A stretch of 64,000 nucleotides of DNA from Siphonodentalium dalli (taxonomy: Eukaryota; Mollusca; Scaphopoda; Gadilida; Siphonodentaliidae). Made by a program: the position numbers and the translations under genes. This document shows positions 1-13,300 of this stretch, one piece after another (within the stretch, counting starts at the first letter, position 1; each line of letters opens with the position of its first letter). The stretch lies in NCBI GenBank assembly GCA_032622095.1, contig CP136064.1, positions 41,751,912 to 41,815,911 of the forward strand, written 5' to 3'. Under the pieces are notes generated by a model that worked only from the letters and a program-made list of their open reading frames with translations, was not told the origin of the DNA and searched no databases.

Positions 1-14
1 TGAAAAAAATATTT

Positions 15-215
15 AGACTAAAACATTTGAACTTACTACGTGATTAGCAATGTTTGTTAACAAATAACATTAACAGTTTTGTTTATATAACAATGGTTTC
101 AACACTACGTCTACTTGTATTTCTCTACGCTCTTCCTAGTGGTGATGTTTTTCAGACATTCATATTTTTTTGCACATTTACCCACTGTGAAGGACTTGTG
201 TCCCTTTATATTCAG
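15..215. repeat. Dispersed repeat, copy 1 (partner 50020-50240)
   Basis: Shares long diverged stretches with 50020-50240, such as gatgtttgttaacaaat-like sequence, tttcaacac, and 'tacccactgtga' followed by 'cccttt'. In both places a palindromic MITE of the tgtctgtcatttgcagaatg type lies close by on the right. Family unknown. Confidence 0.6.
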
Positions 216-734
216 GGACTCCTTTTATTAAGCAGTTCACCACGGATGATACCACAAGTAAATTGTTAGAGATTAAAACAAGTCTCAAGAAGTCTCAAGT
301 GTTTAAAAACTATTTGGTGAATTGATGTTATTCTCTGTCCATAATATTGAAAGTGAAAAAAAAATCATGGTTTCACAACATGTGCCTGAATAAAACGCAA
401 AAAATAAAGTTACAAACCTCATGTCTGAGTGTCAATACACAATTATTCCCTCCGTAAATTCATTAATTTAGTCACACACACACCAGATGTTTTAATATTA
501 GAATTCAATTTATATGTAGTTTGATGTGCAGTCACTCAACTGGTGCGATCAGATATAACATCAAGATGATAGTTCATGTCAACTGATAATAGAATGTATC
601 TTAATTGAACTTGATCAGTACAAAAATTTATTAGAAACTACATGTTGTTATAAGTCTTGATAAAGAACATTCTGAGTGGCAGGGGAACATGGACTGAAGT
701 ATGGGATATATAAACAATACTCTAGAAAAAATCT
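216..734. other. No recognised feature
   Basis: AT-rich sequence between a dispersed repeat and a MITE. I see no exon with consistent splice sites and no clear repeat. Confidence 0.5.
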
Positions 735-1145
735 GGGATATAGTGTGTCTGACATTTGCAGAATGAGGTCTCCAGAGAATAAAGATAGTAACGCTATCCC
801 ACACAGTGGGCTAGCATCACCAAATTCACCCTCTGGGAACCTCATTCTGCTTAGGCCTCAACTCCTATGGGAAACAGGATCAGATTGAAGCTCCACCAGT
901 CACCTGATTATGCATTTTATCTTCTGCAAATTAGGGGATATAGAAACTGAACAGAAGGGAAAAAGTAACTATAAACATTAATTTGAGACTATAGATACTT
1001 CCCAGAAGATGAGGCTTAAGCAGAATGAGGCCCATAGAGGGTGAGTTTAGTAATGCTATCCCGCCGTGTGAGGTGTTATCACTAAATTCGTCCTCTGGGG
1101 ACCTCATTCTGCAAATGTCAGACACACTATATCCAGGCTTGTCTG
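735..1145. mobile_element. Palindromic MITE, family A, copy 1
   Basis: Long terminal inverted repeats: tagtgtgtctgacatttgca on the left and its complement at the right end. Inside each end lies a second hairpin (gcagaatgaggt ... acctcattctgc). The centre carries 'attaggggatatagaaactg', seen in other long copies. No transposase. Confidence 0.85.
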
Positions 1146-1256
1146 GAAACATATTAGTGGCATATATAAATATCTATATCTATCTATAATCTTGAACAAG
1201 GTCTCCCTTTCAGGGTGTAGAGGGAGGTTTGTAATCAAGATCAGAATAAAACAAGA

Positions 1257-1400
1257 GGTTACACCCACCTCGTGCTGGAATACCCCCCGATAGTGCCATA
1301 ATTGAAACATTGACAGGACGGACCCAAATTTAAAATAAACAAAGAAGGATAACTCTTGGTTGGAAAATGCAAACAACATCATTGTGCACTCATTGACCAC
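1257..1400. repeat. Dispersed repeat related to 16860-17100
   Basis: Shares 'aattgaaacat', 'aaataaacaaagaaggata' and 'gaaaaagc/gaaaatgc aaca' with the copy at 16865-16965, same orientation. The rest of 1401-2480 shows no feature I recognise. Confidence 0.6.
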
Positions 1401-2480
1401 TGGGAAGTATTGAGACCAAGATCGAGAAATTTAAAAAAGACTTGCCACATAACTATGCTTTTGAAGCCATCACTTAAAAAAAAATTCACAGTTGACATGA
1501 ACTATATCTTGGTCACTACGGTTACCTTCCTGTGATGGAATCCCTATGTGAATTTATAGCTGGCAATATCCCGAGATCAATGCCTTGGCTTGAAGAAAAA
1601 TGATGGCGAAAAGTTATGAAATAATCTGGTGGTTTCATTTCTGATATTTCATCCTTTGTTAGATGGAAGCCTATTTGAACAAATTTGGACTGCTTACTGA
1701 TATTTCAACCTTGTATTAAGAAGCTGGTAAATGAGTTAAACCCCATGCAGACAGTGTTGCGGTATCTGTGATTTCTGCATTGTGAGCAGCAAAACATGTT
1801 GTTGATTGTCGTTCAATTACGTCATGCTTTGGGCCTCTAAATTTGAATTATTGCGTAAATGTGCCGACAATGTAGGGCGTTACTCAATTTTTATAATAAG
1901 AAGTTAATTTGAAGCGACCACAGACTCGAATAGTTGACAGGTTAGATAACAATTACGGACATCTATGTCACCATTCAAAGACTCGTTCCAATTCTTGCAT
2001 TTGATGGTTTCATCGCTACGCATAAAATTCACACCATGTGAATGGGATTGATTTTTACAAAAAATCATTTAATTTGCGAGGGACTACGGGCGCGTTTGTC
2101 GCTCTATTTTGGTCCCCGTTCTCCATGACCAGTTTATTACTATTTTTAAATACAGCGCGAATTTGTCATTCTCTGTTTTGCTATTGTGGGTGAAAGACGT
2201 CAAGAATTTTTTACAAATATTTCACCCACTTGCTTTACGAAAGCCTAAATACAATATTATATTATATTGTTTAGAAGTGTTCACTTAATTACAAGCCCTC
2301 CCTTGCTAATTTATCAATGATATTACGTTTGTTCTAATTTAGCATCAGACAGAAAAATTGCAGATGATGCGCTGCTCACAACGGTATTTGCATGGACCTT
2401 CAAAAATTATAAGAATCGTGTTTTTTATCTAACCTAAGAATAACACCCTGGTAGAAAGTACATTAGATGGTTATCTATAT

Positions 2481-2696
2481 ACAGTAATGCTCTAAATAAT
2501 CAACTCCTTAACCACAGCAGAATTATGGGTAACTTTTCAGGATTTAGTCGGAAATATGGTTTGTTGCCATTCATCGAAAAGCCCTCACTGAGAGCTTTCC
2601 GATGAATGCCAACAAGCCATATTTCCGACTAAATCCTGAAAAGTTACCAATAATTCTGCTGTGGTTAAGGAGTCGATTATTTATGGCATTACTGTA
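2481..2696. mobile_element. Near-perfect palindromic MITE, mariner-like, family E copy 1
   Basis: 216 bp beginning tacagtaatgctctaaataa (from the preceding t) and ending with the complement ggcattactgta. The two arms match almost completely to a short centre. TACAGTA ends and a TA target suggest a Tc1/mariner-derived non-autonomous element. Confidence 0.85.
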
Positions 2697-2984
2697 CCTA
2701 CTATATATATATAATCATTTCATGAATGAGATATATAATTTTAGAAACTTGTTACTAACATTAATATGGTGAATGAAACAAATCATAATAATCAGAACAT
2801 TTTATCATGCATGGGTGCATTCAGAACTGGAACAGAACAGATTTAATATCAACAAGATCAGCCGCTGAATCATACTTTCTCGTCATCACTATGCTCTAAA
2901 TCCAACCCCCAAGTTTCTATGAGATTCTAGTAAATTATGGGAGATGGATGCATCCATATTACAATGTTTAATACACTAGCTAGA

Positions 2985-3491
2985 ATTAGTGCATCTGACA
3001 TTTGCAGAATGAGGTGCACAGAGGGTGAATTTATGATGCTATTCTACACGGCAGGCTATCGGCAAAATTCACCCTCTGGGAACCTCATATTCTGCTTAGG
3101 CCTCAACTGCTATGGGAGACTTGGATCAGATTGAAGTTCCCCAGTTAAGTTGGTGGTGTTCACCCATTAGTCACCTCGATTATGCATTTTCTCTTCTGTA
3201 AATTAGGGGATATAGAAACTGAACAGAAGGGAAAAAGTAACTATTATGAAATAGTGTGTCTGTCATTTGCAGAATGAGGTCCCCAGAGGGTGAATTTAGT
3301 GATGCTATCCCGCATAGCGGGCTAGCATCACAAAATTCACCCTCTGGGGACCTCATTCTGCTTACACCTCAGCAGAATGAGGTTCCCAGAGGGTGAATTT
3401 GGTGCTGCTAGCCCGCTTTGCGGGGTAGCATCACTAAATTCACCCTCTGGGAACCTCATTCTGCAAATGACAGACACACTATTTCAAGGCT
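2985..3491. mobile_element. Family A MITEs: partial copy followed by an intact copy
   Basis: 2985-3245 is a left part with the long centre. From about 3248, aaatagtgtgtctgtcattt starts a complete short copy with two internal hairpins, ending with the complement at 3491. The second seems to have inserted into, or replaced, the right half of the first. Confidence 0.8.
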
Positions 3492-3890
3492 TGATCCTTC
3501 TTGAGTTTATTTGTTGTGTAATCATTTGCTGAAATTGGAAACCACAAAATAGAATGTCATACATGCACCTGAATATAGTTTATTATGAGCATATACTAAA
3601 ATGTTGTTAGTGACAAGAGAAAACAATGCACATGCATATATATGTTAGCATCTATATACCATGCAGTGCTAGATTGAGCATGCTATGAAAGAATTCCTAT
3701 TATTGCACAAGTATCTCTGATATTTAAGTGAATTTTCCAATGAAAAACTATTGTCTTCATAGCAAATATATCAAAAGAGAAAAGAACTCATGCCATACCC
3801 AAAGGAAAGGTTCATTTCGTAGCTTCAAAATAACAAACTAAGTATGTGCATGGGATAATGACAAATAAGATATTTTCTTGTATTCCTTAA

Positions 3891-4157
3891 TTAATTCTTT
3901 GATGATGGGAGCTGCACTGGTGCAGCATTACAGATTCTGCGCCAGTGCATTCTCTTATATATGCGAGTCTCCCATTGGGAGCCTCACATATATACGAGAA
4001 TGCACTGGCTTACAAGGTCAAGGTAAATATTGTTAAGCCAATGCATTCTCTTATATATGCGAGGCTCCCTGTGGGAGACTCACATATATATGAGAATGCA
4101 TTGGCACAGGGTTTTCTAAAAATTTCAGGAAGCTCCATGCAGTCATGGAAGGATTAA
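3891..4157. mobile_element. piggyBac-like MITE, family B copy 1
   Basis: Degenerate TTAA-flanked ends (ttaattctttgatgatggga; ggaaggattaa). It contains two copies of the palindrome cattctcttatatatgcgag ... its complement, separated by 'caaggtcaaggtaaatattg'. It lies 20 bp below the stop codon of probable exon 18. Confidence 0.8.
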
Positions 4158-4177
4158 GAAAAAATATTATGCCTCAT

Positions 4178-4346
4178 TTATGTATTTAATAGCTTCTCTA
4201 GCACAACAGTCTGAAGCATATTAAGAAGCTTTGCACTGATTAGGCTATGTTTGGCATTCAGAGGCTGAAAATGTTTTAAAATATGAGCAATGTCATTTAA
4301 ACTTGACTGCGTGACACAATGTGCTTCAGGTATGTTGGATGGTCTG
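4178..4346 (-). CDS. Probable IP3R-like exon 18, ending in a stop
   Basis: The acceptor is a tandem NAGNAG site (gtagcag). Either AG keeps the phase required by exon 17. The frame reads RPSNIPEAHCVTQSSLNDIA, then a helical stretch including HSLISAKLLNMLQTVVLEKLL, then a stop at 4178. By eye it resembles the next IP3R1 segment (LDTINAFFSSPFSENSTSL, then VVQLLQSTTRLLE). I see no convincing donor before the stop. It could be a terminal exon of a truncated protein, an exon with a donor I cannot see, or a chance open frame. Confidence 0.45.
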
Positions 4347-7300
4347 CTACATGCAAATACTACAAACAGCACAATCCGAACATATTTCGGTAAATTTTGG
4401 CCTTATGTTTTCTCAAAGTAGCATCATATTGTGTATACAAAATTGTTTCAACTTCTGATTGACTACTGTTCTCAACATGTTTCTAAGCAAGTTTATAAAG
4501 TAGTTATTTTTTCCACACTAAATTTTGACAGAAGAAGAAGTGAATATTACACCAACTGGTTATAAATAGTAGATTATGAACATATCATTTTGTAATTGAA
4601 TTTTTTGTCTGGATCTGAACACAGCCTTAGTTTAACTCATTTTCGACTGGCCGCAGTTGCCACCACATGCAATTTTGCCATATTTCTGCAGCTTACCACT
4701 TTTCAGACGATTTGACGTTTTGATAAGATGATAACTCTCGGAGATAGTCTGATGTTATCTGTATGGTTTGTTCAGTCCCCTCTGTTTCTCTGAATAGCGA
4801 GTTTAATAATTAGCAAGCCTTGAAATAGGGTGTCTGTCATTTGCAGAATGAGGTCCCCAGAGGGTGAATTTAGTGATGCTACCCCGCATAGCAGGCTAGC
4901 ATCACCAAATTCACCCTCTGGGGACCTCATTTTGCTTACACCTCAGCAGAATGAGGTTCCCAGAGGGTGAATTTGGTGATGCTAGCCCACTATGCGGGGT
5001 AGCATCACTAAATTCATCCTCTGGGGACCTCATTCTGCAAATGACAGACACCCTATTTCAAGGCTTGATAATTAGGGCCCTGCGAATCAGGGGTTTTCAT
5101 TTCGAATCATATCTCGATTCAAATCGGGAAAACAGATTAGAAATTGCATTGAATCTCAAATCGCATCGTTGTCTTGAGTTATTATTTTTTATTATTTATT
5201 CATAGATTATTTGCAACACTGTTATCTTTATGTGTAGTTTGATCTGTAAAAACCATTGGAATGCATCTGCCACCTGGTGCTAATTACTTTATAAAATTTG
5301 TATCAGGACAGCCAATTTTGAATGGAATCGATTAGTACAACTGATTTTGAATTGAATCAGGTTCAATTCTCAGTGCCCTATTAATAATATCCATTTGAAT
5401 CAAGTTGTTTTAGTTAATAAATGCACTACCTGATATGAGAGTTAATGTTGAATCACTAATAATCTAGGCCTTAACTAAAATGCCCCACATCCTAAGGCTT
5501 GCAGCCTTTTTAAGCAGCATTCACACTCAAAACTGACAAAGAATTTTGATAAGGCTCACTAACAATTCAGCCAATACAATGTTAACCTCCGCACTGCTTA
5601 ATGACGATGTCGTGCCATTTCCTGTGACAATGATATCTTGGTCACTATGTAATGCAAAAGAATAAAAAATTTTTGCAATAATCTTACTACTAATTCCATA
5701 AAAGGACTGCTATAATTCTAAATGAACTCTGCGGGATGAGCCGAGAAATTAAAGCTGCAGAAGGCTTTCATGATAGGTAGGCCTACAGCTGAGACATCTT
5801 ACCAAGTTTGTTAAACCATTATTATACCAAGACGAACATCGAAAGATAGAATTTTTTTTTTCTTATTTTCATGACCAATAATTAACTCTTTTGATGCCAA
5901 ACGCGCATTATTGTGAATTATTCGGTCACCGCCAAACGTGCATAATGGTGAGAAATTCCCAGCTTATTCCAATATCGTGACACTGGGACATCCTGTTGTG
6001 GTGCCAGGTGGCATCAAAAGAGTTAATCGTCCAATGATTAGATTCTGCGTGTTAAAAGAATATTCAATACTGATTTCAACAACCATTGTTATCATGCCTA
6101 AATTTTACAGTCTCATATTCACACATGTTACCACCTAAACTTGCAAGCACTCTAAAATAGCCATGACATTCACATTTATGTGTTATCATGCAAACAACAG
6201 TTTGTGATAGAGAAAGGACACTTCATGGAGACCACCTTTTAAATAAGAGACTTGACCAGTTATTGTTAGTTTGGAAGTAAATGTATATATCATATAGTAT
6301 TATTATGGTGGTTATTGTTACAACAGAGTTAATTTTTACCTCGATTGTGTGCTGAAAACAGAAAATAAGTTGCAAAATAAATTAAAATGTGCGCACTAAG
6401 AAAGAAACAAAAAATTATATTATTTGCAAAATATAGTTCCTTTCATGCATTTTACAACACTTACATCAAGAGTGAAATCTTGACCTCAAAATGAATAAGG
6501 GAACTATTTCACAGCTAATTCAGGGCAAATGCCATACAACAATAATTACCTACAATTTTGTAAATTCTAATTTAAGAAAAAAAATCTAACTAATAAAACT
6601 GGGTGCATTTACTATAGAAAAATGAGAAGGAAAGAATACCTAAAGCTTGTAAACCTGAAAATTGTTTCATAATTATTTAGTTCACATGTTTAAAGAAATG
6701 AAATTCATATCACATGTTATCTAGGTATATGAGGCCATGTGTGGTTTCAATAAGAAGAAAATTTTCATATCGGTATATTTACATTCGTGCATGAATTCAC
6801 GTGGAACCAGAATGGAGGATGTTGGTTGGTTGAAATAATGTCATGTAACGTCGTGCGCAGGCCGGCCCCAACTAGTTTTCATATTGTATGGACTCAGCTT
6901 GCAATGCGATACCAGAATATTGTTCAAAATGGGCACTAAGTAATCTTTTAATCTGTAAGTTAGGTGTAGATACAGTATTGCCCTAAATAATCGACTCCTT
7001 AATTAACCACAGCAGAATTATGGGTATTTTTTCAGGATTTAGTCAGAAATATGGCTTGTTGCCATTCATCGGAAAGCTCTCACAAAATGTCAGACCAACT
7101 TGCATCCATACTCCATGAAACACACGCAAATTAACATCCATTTTCTTAAATTTTAAATCTTTTCAAAGTGAATTGGTACAAAAACAATTCAAGAACAACA
7201 TGTAGTTAATAACTATTAGTTATCTTATTGGTTCAAGTTATTTGGACCAGGAACAAGTCTATTCAACAAGTCGCCTTGAATTCGCCCCAATAAACAGATA

Positions 7301-10300
7301 GAATAGTCATAACGACAACGTAAGATGACAGCTTAAATAGCAATGTCCTTTCACATGGCATTTGTATTTACTTTGAGATGACAATCTGAAGTTCAAATGT
7401 ACTGTCACTACCGCATAGTACATACTAAAAGAGTTATTGCCAAATTTCGCACATTAGGCTGGTCTTTATTAAAGATATTGTTACTAAAGACTATTTAACC
7501 CTATCAAGACTGGAGCTGCGCTGGTGCTGCATTAAAGAACCTGAGCCAGTGATTCTCTTTTATATATGAGTCTCGCATATATAATAGAATGCACTGGCTG
7601 TCAAGGTAAATATTGTTAGGCCAATTTATTATCTTATATATACAAGGCTCCTTATTGGAGACTCGCATATATAAGAGAATGCATTGGAACAGGGTTTTCG
7701 CAAAATTTCAGAAAGCTCCAGTCATGTAGAATCATAGGATATAAATGATAGAGTACAGTAAGCTAGGAAATGGCTTCAACTCAACTGCAGAAATCCACTG
7801 CACAACACACAGTAAATGGAAATTCCTAGTTTCTTTTGAAAGAGGCCTTTTAGGCAGATATTTTATTAGCAAACTATATAATTCTAAGGGGCAAACAACT
7901 TGAAACAAGTTTAAAATCGACTTAACAAAACACTTCTTCCAGTCCTTCTTCAACAATATTTTGCTTAATGTTAACTTCAATGATTCCAACCTAAAATGTT
8001 TAGCAATTTTAATTCATTACTCAGAGCAATATAGTTAATACTTTTGAGATATTTTTTCCAAATCGCTTGGACTTTTTCAGTGAATATCAGAATTCCTTAC
8101 TCCAGAGGAGCATCAGAAGTGCTGCAGAGAATATTTTGTTCATATGGAGTAAACACCTTCCACAAACCAGTTAATTCATTAACCCTTTGAACCCGGTTGC
8201 CCGAAATATCAGGCTAAAGCGAATTTGACAATAACCTAGTAGCCTGAAATATTGGGCTGCAGACACCTGGCTCATTACCAATATTTGTAACTGGTATAAA
8301 CATCAAGATACTAACTAAGAACAACTTAACCCTTTACCCAACAGAAGGGCCCTGTGCCAATGCATTCTCTTATATATGCGAGTCGACCATAGGTCGCCTC
8401 GCATATATAAGAGAATGCATTGGCTTAACACATTAAAAATTATAAAATTGTTAAAGAATGTAAGAAAAAATGGTAAAAAAAAGATTTTTTTTAGGCCAAT
8501 GCATTCTCTTATATATGCGAGGCGACCTATGGTCGACTCGCATATATAAGAGAATGCATTGGCACAGGGCATAACTGTAACTATCACAATGTGGTCAAGG
8601 AGCCGGTTCCAATGATATCCATATTTGTATGGTTCTATTGAGACAGACCGAAGATATTTTAGGCTGTTGAAGCTTTATTTGGCCGGTTTTGGCCGCTTTG
8701 TTGGGTAAAGGGTTAAATAGCTGTACCTCACTTATGTGATGTTCAGGGTGTCTGTACCATGGGTATGGAAGAGTCAACATCAATAGTTCGGGTAGGTATA
8801 TTTGCGCATGCGCATAGTATATAGAAATGATAAAAATGTACCATACATCAAAAGTACACGCAAGTTGTGAAAGTATTGTATTGTGCTCTGATAGTAATTG
8901 TGCATCTCGTGTGTAGGTCTATGTGAAGAGATTCTAGTTCAAATTATCCTCACATATTCTAGATTTGTGGACTAATTTGTAAAACAATATATATTCGCGC
9001 ATACGCATAGCAATAGGACCTAAATACCGTAGATTTTGCAATGGAATTAAATGTTTACACGAAACTGTTCGCACATCATCTTATCGAATTACTTAGAGTA
9101 CGCCTCAGAGTCCATGGTCAATCCCAGTTACGCATTTGCTTAGCAATGCTTGCTACGTTTTACAGGGTTGGGGGCACCAGTTCTGGCAAATATTTGTCAT
9201 ACTTTACAGGTAGAGTGTTTGTCACTTTTATTTCACGATATAGGGCATAAACTAAAGGGAAATAACAATGTTTCACCTCCATTTTCGTATTTCTTTCCAT
9301 ATTCTGGGTTGTTGCCTAGCAACCATTACTAAGGGGGTATGACTTGGCAATACCTACCCATCTTAAAATTACTAATGGCTTACATGAATGATCATGTGAA
9401 GATTCGAATACATGCCACCTTTAGAACATTACCAACACCAAACATCTAAAGTGTATCTAAAACGGTGTAAAATGCCTGGAAGCCCAGGGTCACGTGTGTC
9501 GATCGCTGTGGGAAGCCAGGGTTCAAAGGGTTGAGACAACAACCATGTCATGTTAGGGACAGAGTGAGAGACTATAAGAAATGTTGCATCATTTAACACT
9601 GACTGAGCGATTGTCAGTCAGATGATTGAAAAAGTTCAAGCGATTTGGATGAAAGATCTCAAGCTATTAACTACAGTAATGCTCTAAGTAATCGACTCCT
9701 TAACCACAGCAGAATTATGGGTAATTTTTCAGGATTTAGTCGGAAATATGGCTTGTTGCCATTCATCGGAAAGCGCTCGATGAGAGCTTTCCGATGAATG
9801 GCAACAAGCCATATTTCCGACTAAATCCTGAAAAGTTACCCATAATTCTGCTGTGGTTAAGGAGTCGATTAATTAAGGCATTACTGTATATTACTCTGAA
9901 ATGACCTAAAATTGCTCTTGCAATGATTCCAATTTCCCGGCTAATACTAAATTTATAACATTTTTGTATTCCAAACAGCCATAGTCAACTGAGTCTTCTA
10001 CGGAATTCACAAAAAAGCAGTCTTTGTGACCAAATATATAAAACTTTGGTGTTCACAAACACCTTGCTTGTCCACTGATCAGATATTAATTTCTAATAAA
10101 TTCTAAATTCTGAACAACTCAGGGAGAGCCACTTTAATAAACATTAAATTTCAAGATGTAAGTTTTATTTGAATGGCAAGTATTTGTTTTATTTAATGGC
10201 AAATAATCATTTTATTTGAAATGCAAATAGTCTAGACCTGGCTTCAACCAACAATGACCAAAGATTTAAACTGATAGTAATAGAAGGAAGCTTCATAATT

Positions 10301-13300
10301 TGGAAGAAAATGACAATTATTTAGAAGAAAATTGAGAAAAAGTAAATTAATTAAAGATTGTCGATTGTCAATCTCTTCCTAAATATGTTTTATATAGTTT
10401 CCGGGATATGAACAAATTTGTAATATGACCTTGCCTAAGCCTGCATCCTGATTAGACAGTAGCCTGTATTCCCATGGATACATAAACATTGGTTTGTGGT
10501 ACAATTCTTGATTTCTAGATATTCTGTATTGTACCACAAAAATGTGGTATAATCAGCGCAATGCTGCCAATGCCTCAAACTTTCAGAACGCTCATAATTC
10601 AAACCACATATGTGAATTGGTTAATATCATGATATAGACTGAAGAAAGCGACATATAATGTCTAACTGCTAATACTGAATTTGATTTACAATCGAACAAA
10701 AAAAATGTCTTATCTGCAAATTTTGCCAGAGAGGTAACGAAAAGCGGTCGCCATTCAATGTTTGGTGGAAAATAATACCATACAGAGATTAAAACTTGGT
10801 TATTATATAGCAGGTTGCTTATCTGTCACTACAATTTCGACCAAAACATACAGTCGAATTACAAAAGAAATAAAAGGTCGCTGACCAAAATGTCCCCCCG
10901 ACGAAGGTGGAAGGTTTGAAGGATTTATAGGTTTCAGATCCCTATGCTGCAAACTGTAGAAGGAATTGATTACTCCAATATGATACAAAGTGTATATTCA
11001 CTAAATATGTAGCACATCTTCAATGCGTCGAGAAAGGGTCAATAACTCTAAAATAAAAGACATTAAAAAAAATGGCAATAAGTCCGCTAAAATGACTCCG
11101 ACTGACCTCAAAATTGAAGGTTCCCATGCTGGTTGACATCTATGCCAAGTTTAAAAAACATTTACTGGAAAATGACGTAGTACAGGCTCGGACAAAATAT
11201 GTGTCACTGGATGTACCTTTCTATGTCGAAAAAGGGCAATAACTCAACCAAATTGATTCCAAATTAATACAGGTATTAATTGTAAGTATTATACAAGAAA
11301 ATTCAAAATAAAATCAATATTAATTGATAAAAGCGTTTCCGTACAGGGGTCTTCAATTCATATTTATTATTTTATACCCAGAAAACTATATAAAACTTAT
11401 TATAGGAAGAGATATCATTAAAACTCTAAAAACCCTCAATTTGCAAGAAAAAAATGCTAAAAATCTCTAATGCAAATAAGAGGTAATAGTTCTACTATTT
11501 GTTAATATTACCTCTTTGATGGAGGCCGTTTTAACAGCTGCTTTGCTGTGTGAGGATCTGTCTGTGCGAAGTCGATACAATGCTGTAGGACTTGATTCAG
11601 TGATCGTAGGTACTTCCATAAACCCCTGAAAAGATAATAGTGGATATAGTTGGAGGATTACTGCATTATGCTTAACCCTTTCTACACTAAATACAGTAAT
11701 GCCCTAAGTAATCGACACCTTAACCACAGAAGAATTATGGGTAACTTTTCAGGCTAACAGATAATACAAGTGATAATATACATTTATTGCATTGTTTCGA
11801 GGTTGACATGAAGATTTATCAACCGAGATAGTTAATATTCATCGATGCCGCAGGCCGAGGTGAATATTAACTCCCAAGGGTTTATAAATCCTCATGTCAA
11901 CCTTGAAACAATGCAATAAGTGTACTATTATATGAGTGGATACATCAAATGCACAACAATTTAGATACTTTATCATTGGAAAAACCCAGGGATGTACAAT
12001 TCCTATCAATAACTCATGATGTCACGTGACTGAAATTGTTATTAACCCTTCTTGCCTATTTATAGCACTTTCCAGTAGATATCGTGATTTATCAACTTCT
12101 TTTCTGTATGATTTAGTATAGGACTTTTAGAAGAAATTTTATGATCATATAATAATACTATTTGTCTCTTAATATCTTGAACTCTGACCTCTATTCATAC
12201 TTACTGATCATGAGGAAGATCCCCTGCTCCGCTATCGATCATTCCACCAGCCGTGTTGAGGTATACCCACAAGAAGAATCGGAGGAATGGCCGCTTTAAG
12301 TTGTCGGAGACCTCCTGATTGTTGAGTACCTTCAGTAAGTCTGGGATCTTGAAGATCGTCTGACAGATTGATTCGATGAACCTGTTCTCTCCCTGTGTGA
12401 TAGAGAATACATATGCACTTGTAAAGTTTTAGTGCATTTTTTTGCTCTAAACTAACCATCCATATTGTTTTTTAAATATTCCATTTGAAATTGATCTAAA
12501 AACTCAAGGGGTGAGAGTGATAACCGGACTCGACCAAGTGACTCACCCATGTGAGTTTTCTGAATCCAGATCATGCGACTCTGTGCTAGAATGAGGCTGA
12601 TCGACGGAACTGTTTTCGATCTAAATATAGGCCTAGCAATGACTCAAATATGCATTAGATTCGGATGGGGTATGCGCTGGTGTACTTTCTGATATCCTTC
12701 CGTGCATGGATACCATGGGAATTCCATATTAACAATTTGGGAAAAAATATAGTCCCAGACTTAGACTTATTATCATGAGATATTTCTGGGTAATTGTGTG
12801 AATTTGTTGGTGAAATTCAATTCCTCTAAGTCATATAATAAACGCATTATCAGAAAGTGATATTTGTCTCCACATCCACATGGGGACTTGTGATGTCTTA
12901 ACGCTTCCATGACTGGAGCTTCTTTAAATTTTTAGAAAACTCTGTACCAATGTATTCTCTTATATATGCGAGTCTCAATCCCATAGAACCCTCGCATATA
13001 TAAGAAAATGCATTAGCCTAACAATATCTACCTTGACCTTGTTAGCCAGTGCATTCTGTTATATATGCGAGGCTCCCTATGGGAGACTAGCAAATATAAC
13101 AGAATGCACTGGCACAGGATATTTATTGCTGCACCAGTGCAGCTCCAGTCACAAAAGGGTTAATGTCAGTGGCCATGCATTATCGATATCAGTTCAAATA
13201 AGGTATCCCATATATCTATATATAATAATCCCACTGAAGAAAGTGACACTTAAATATGATGAACAGGCCCTATTTCATAACCTTGGAAATTACAAGAAAT

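Noticed and set aside
7732-7989. 85-codon minus-strand frame as a further IP3R exon
   Set aside because: I found no acceptor and donor giving the required phase and no resemblance to the expected IP3R segment.
12232-12459. Minus-strand 75-codon frame reading GREQVHRINLSDDLQ
   Set aside because: It is the wrong frame of exon 16; the frame with GENRFIESICQTIF agrees with neighbouring exons and the IP3R family.
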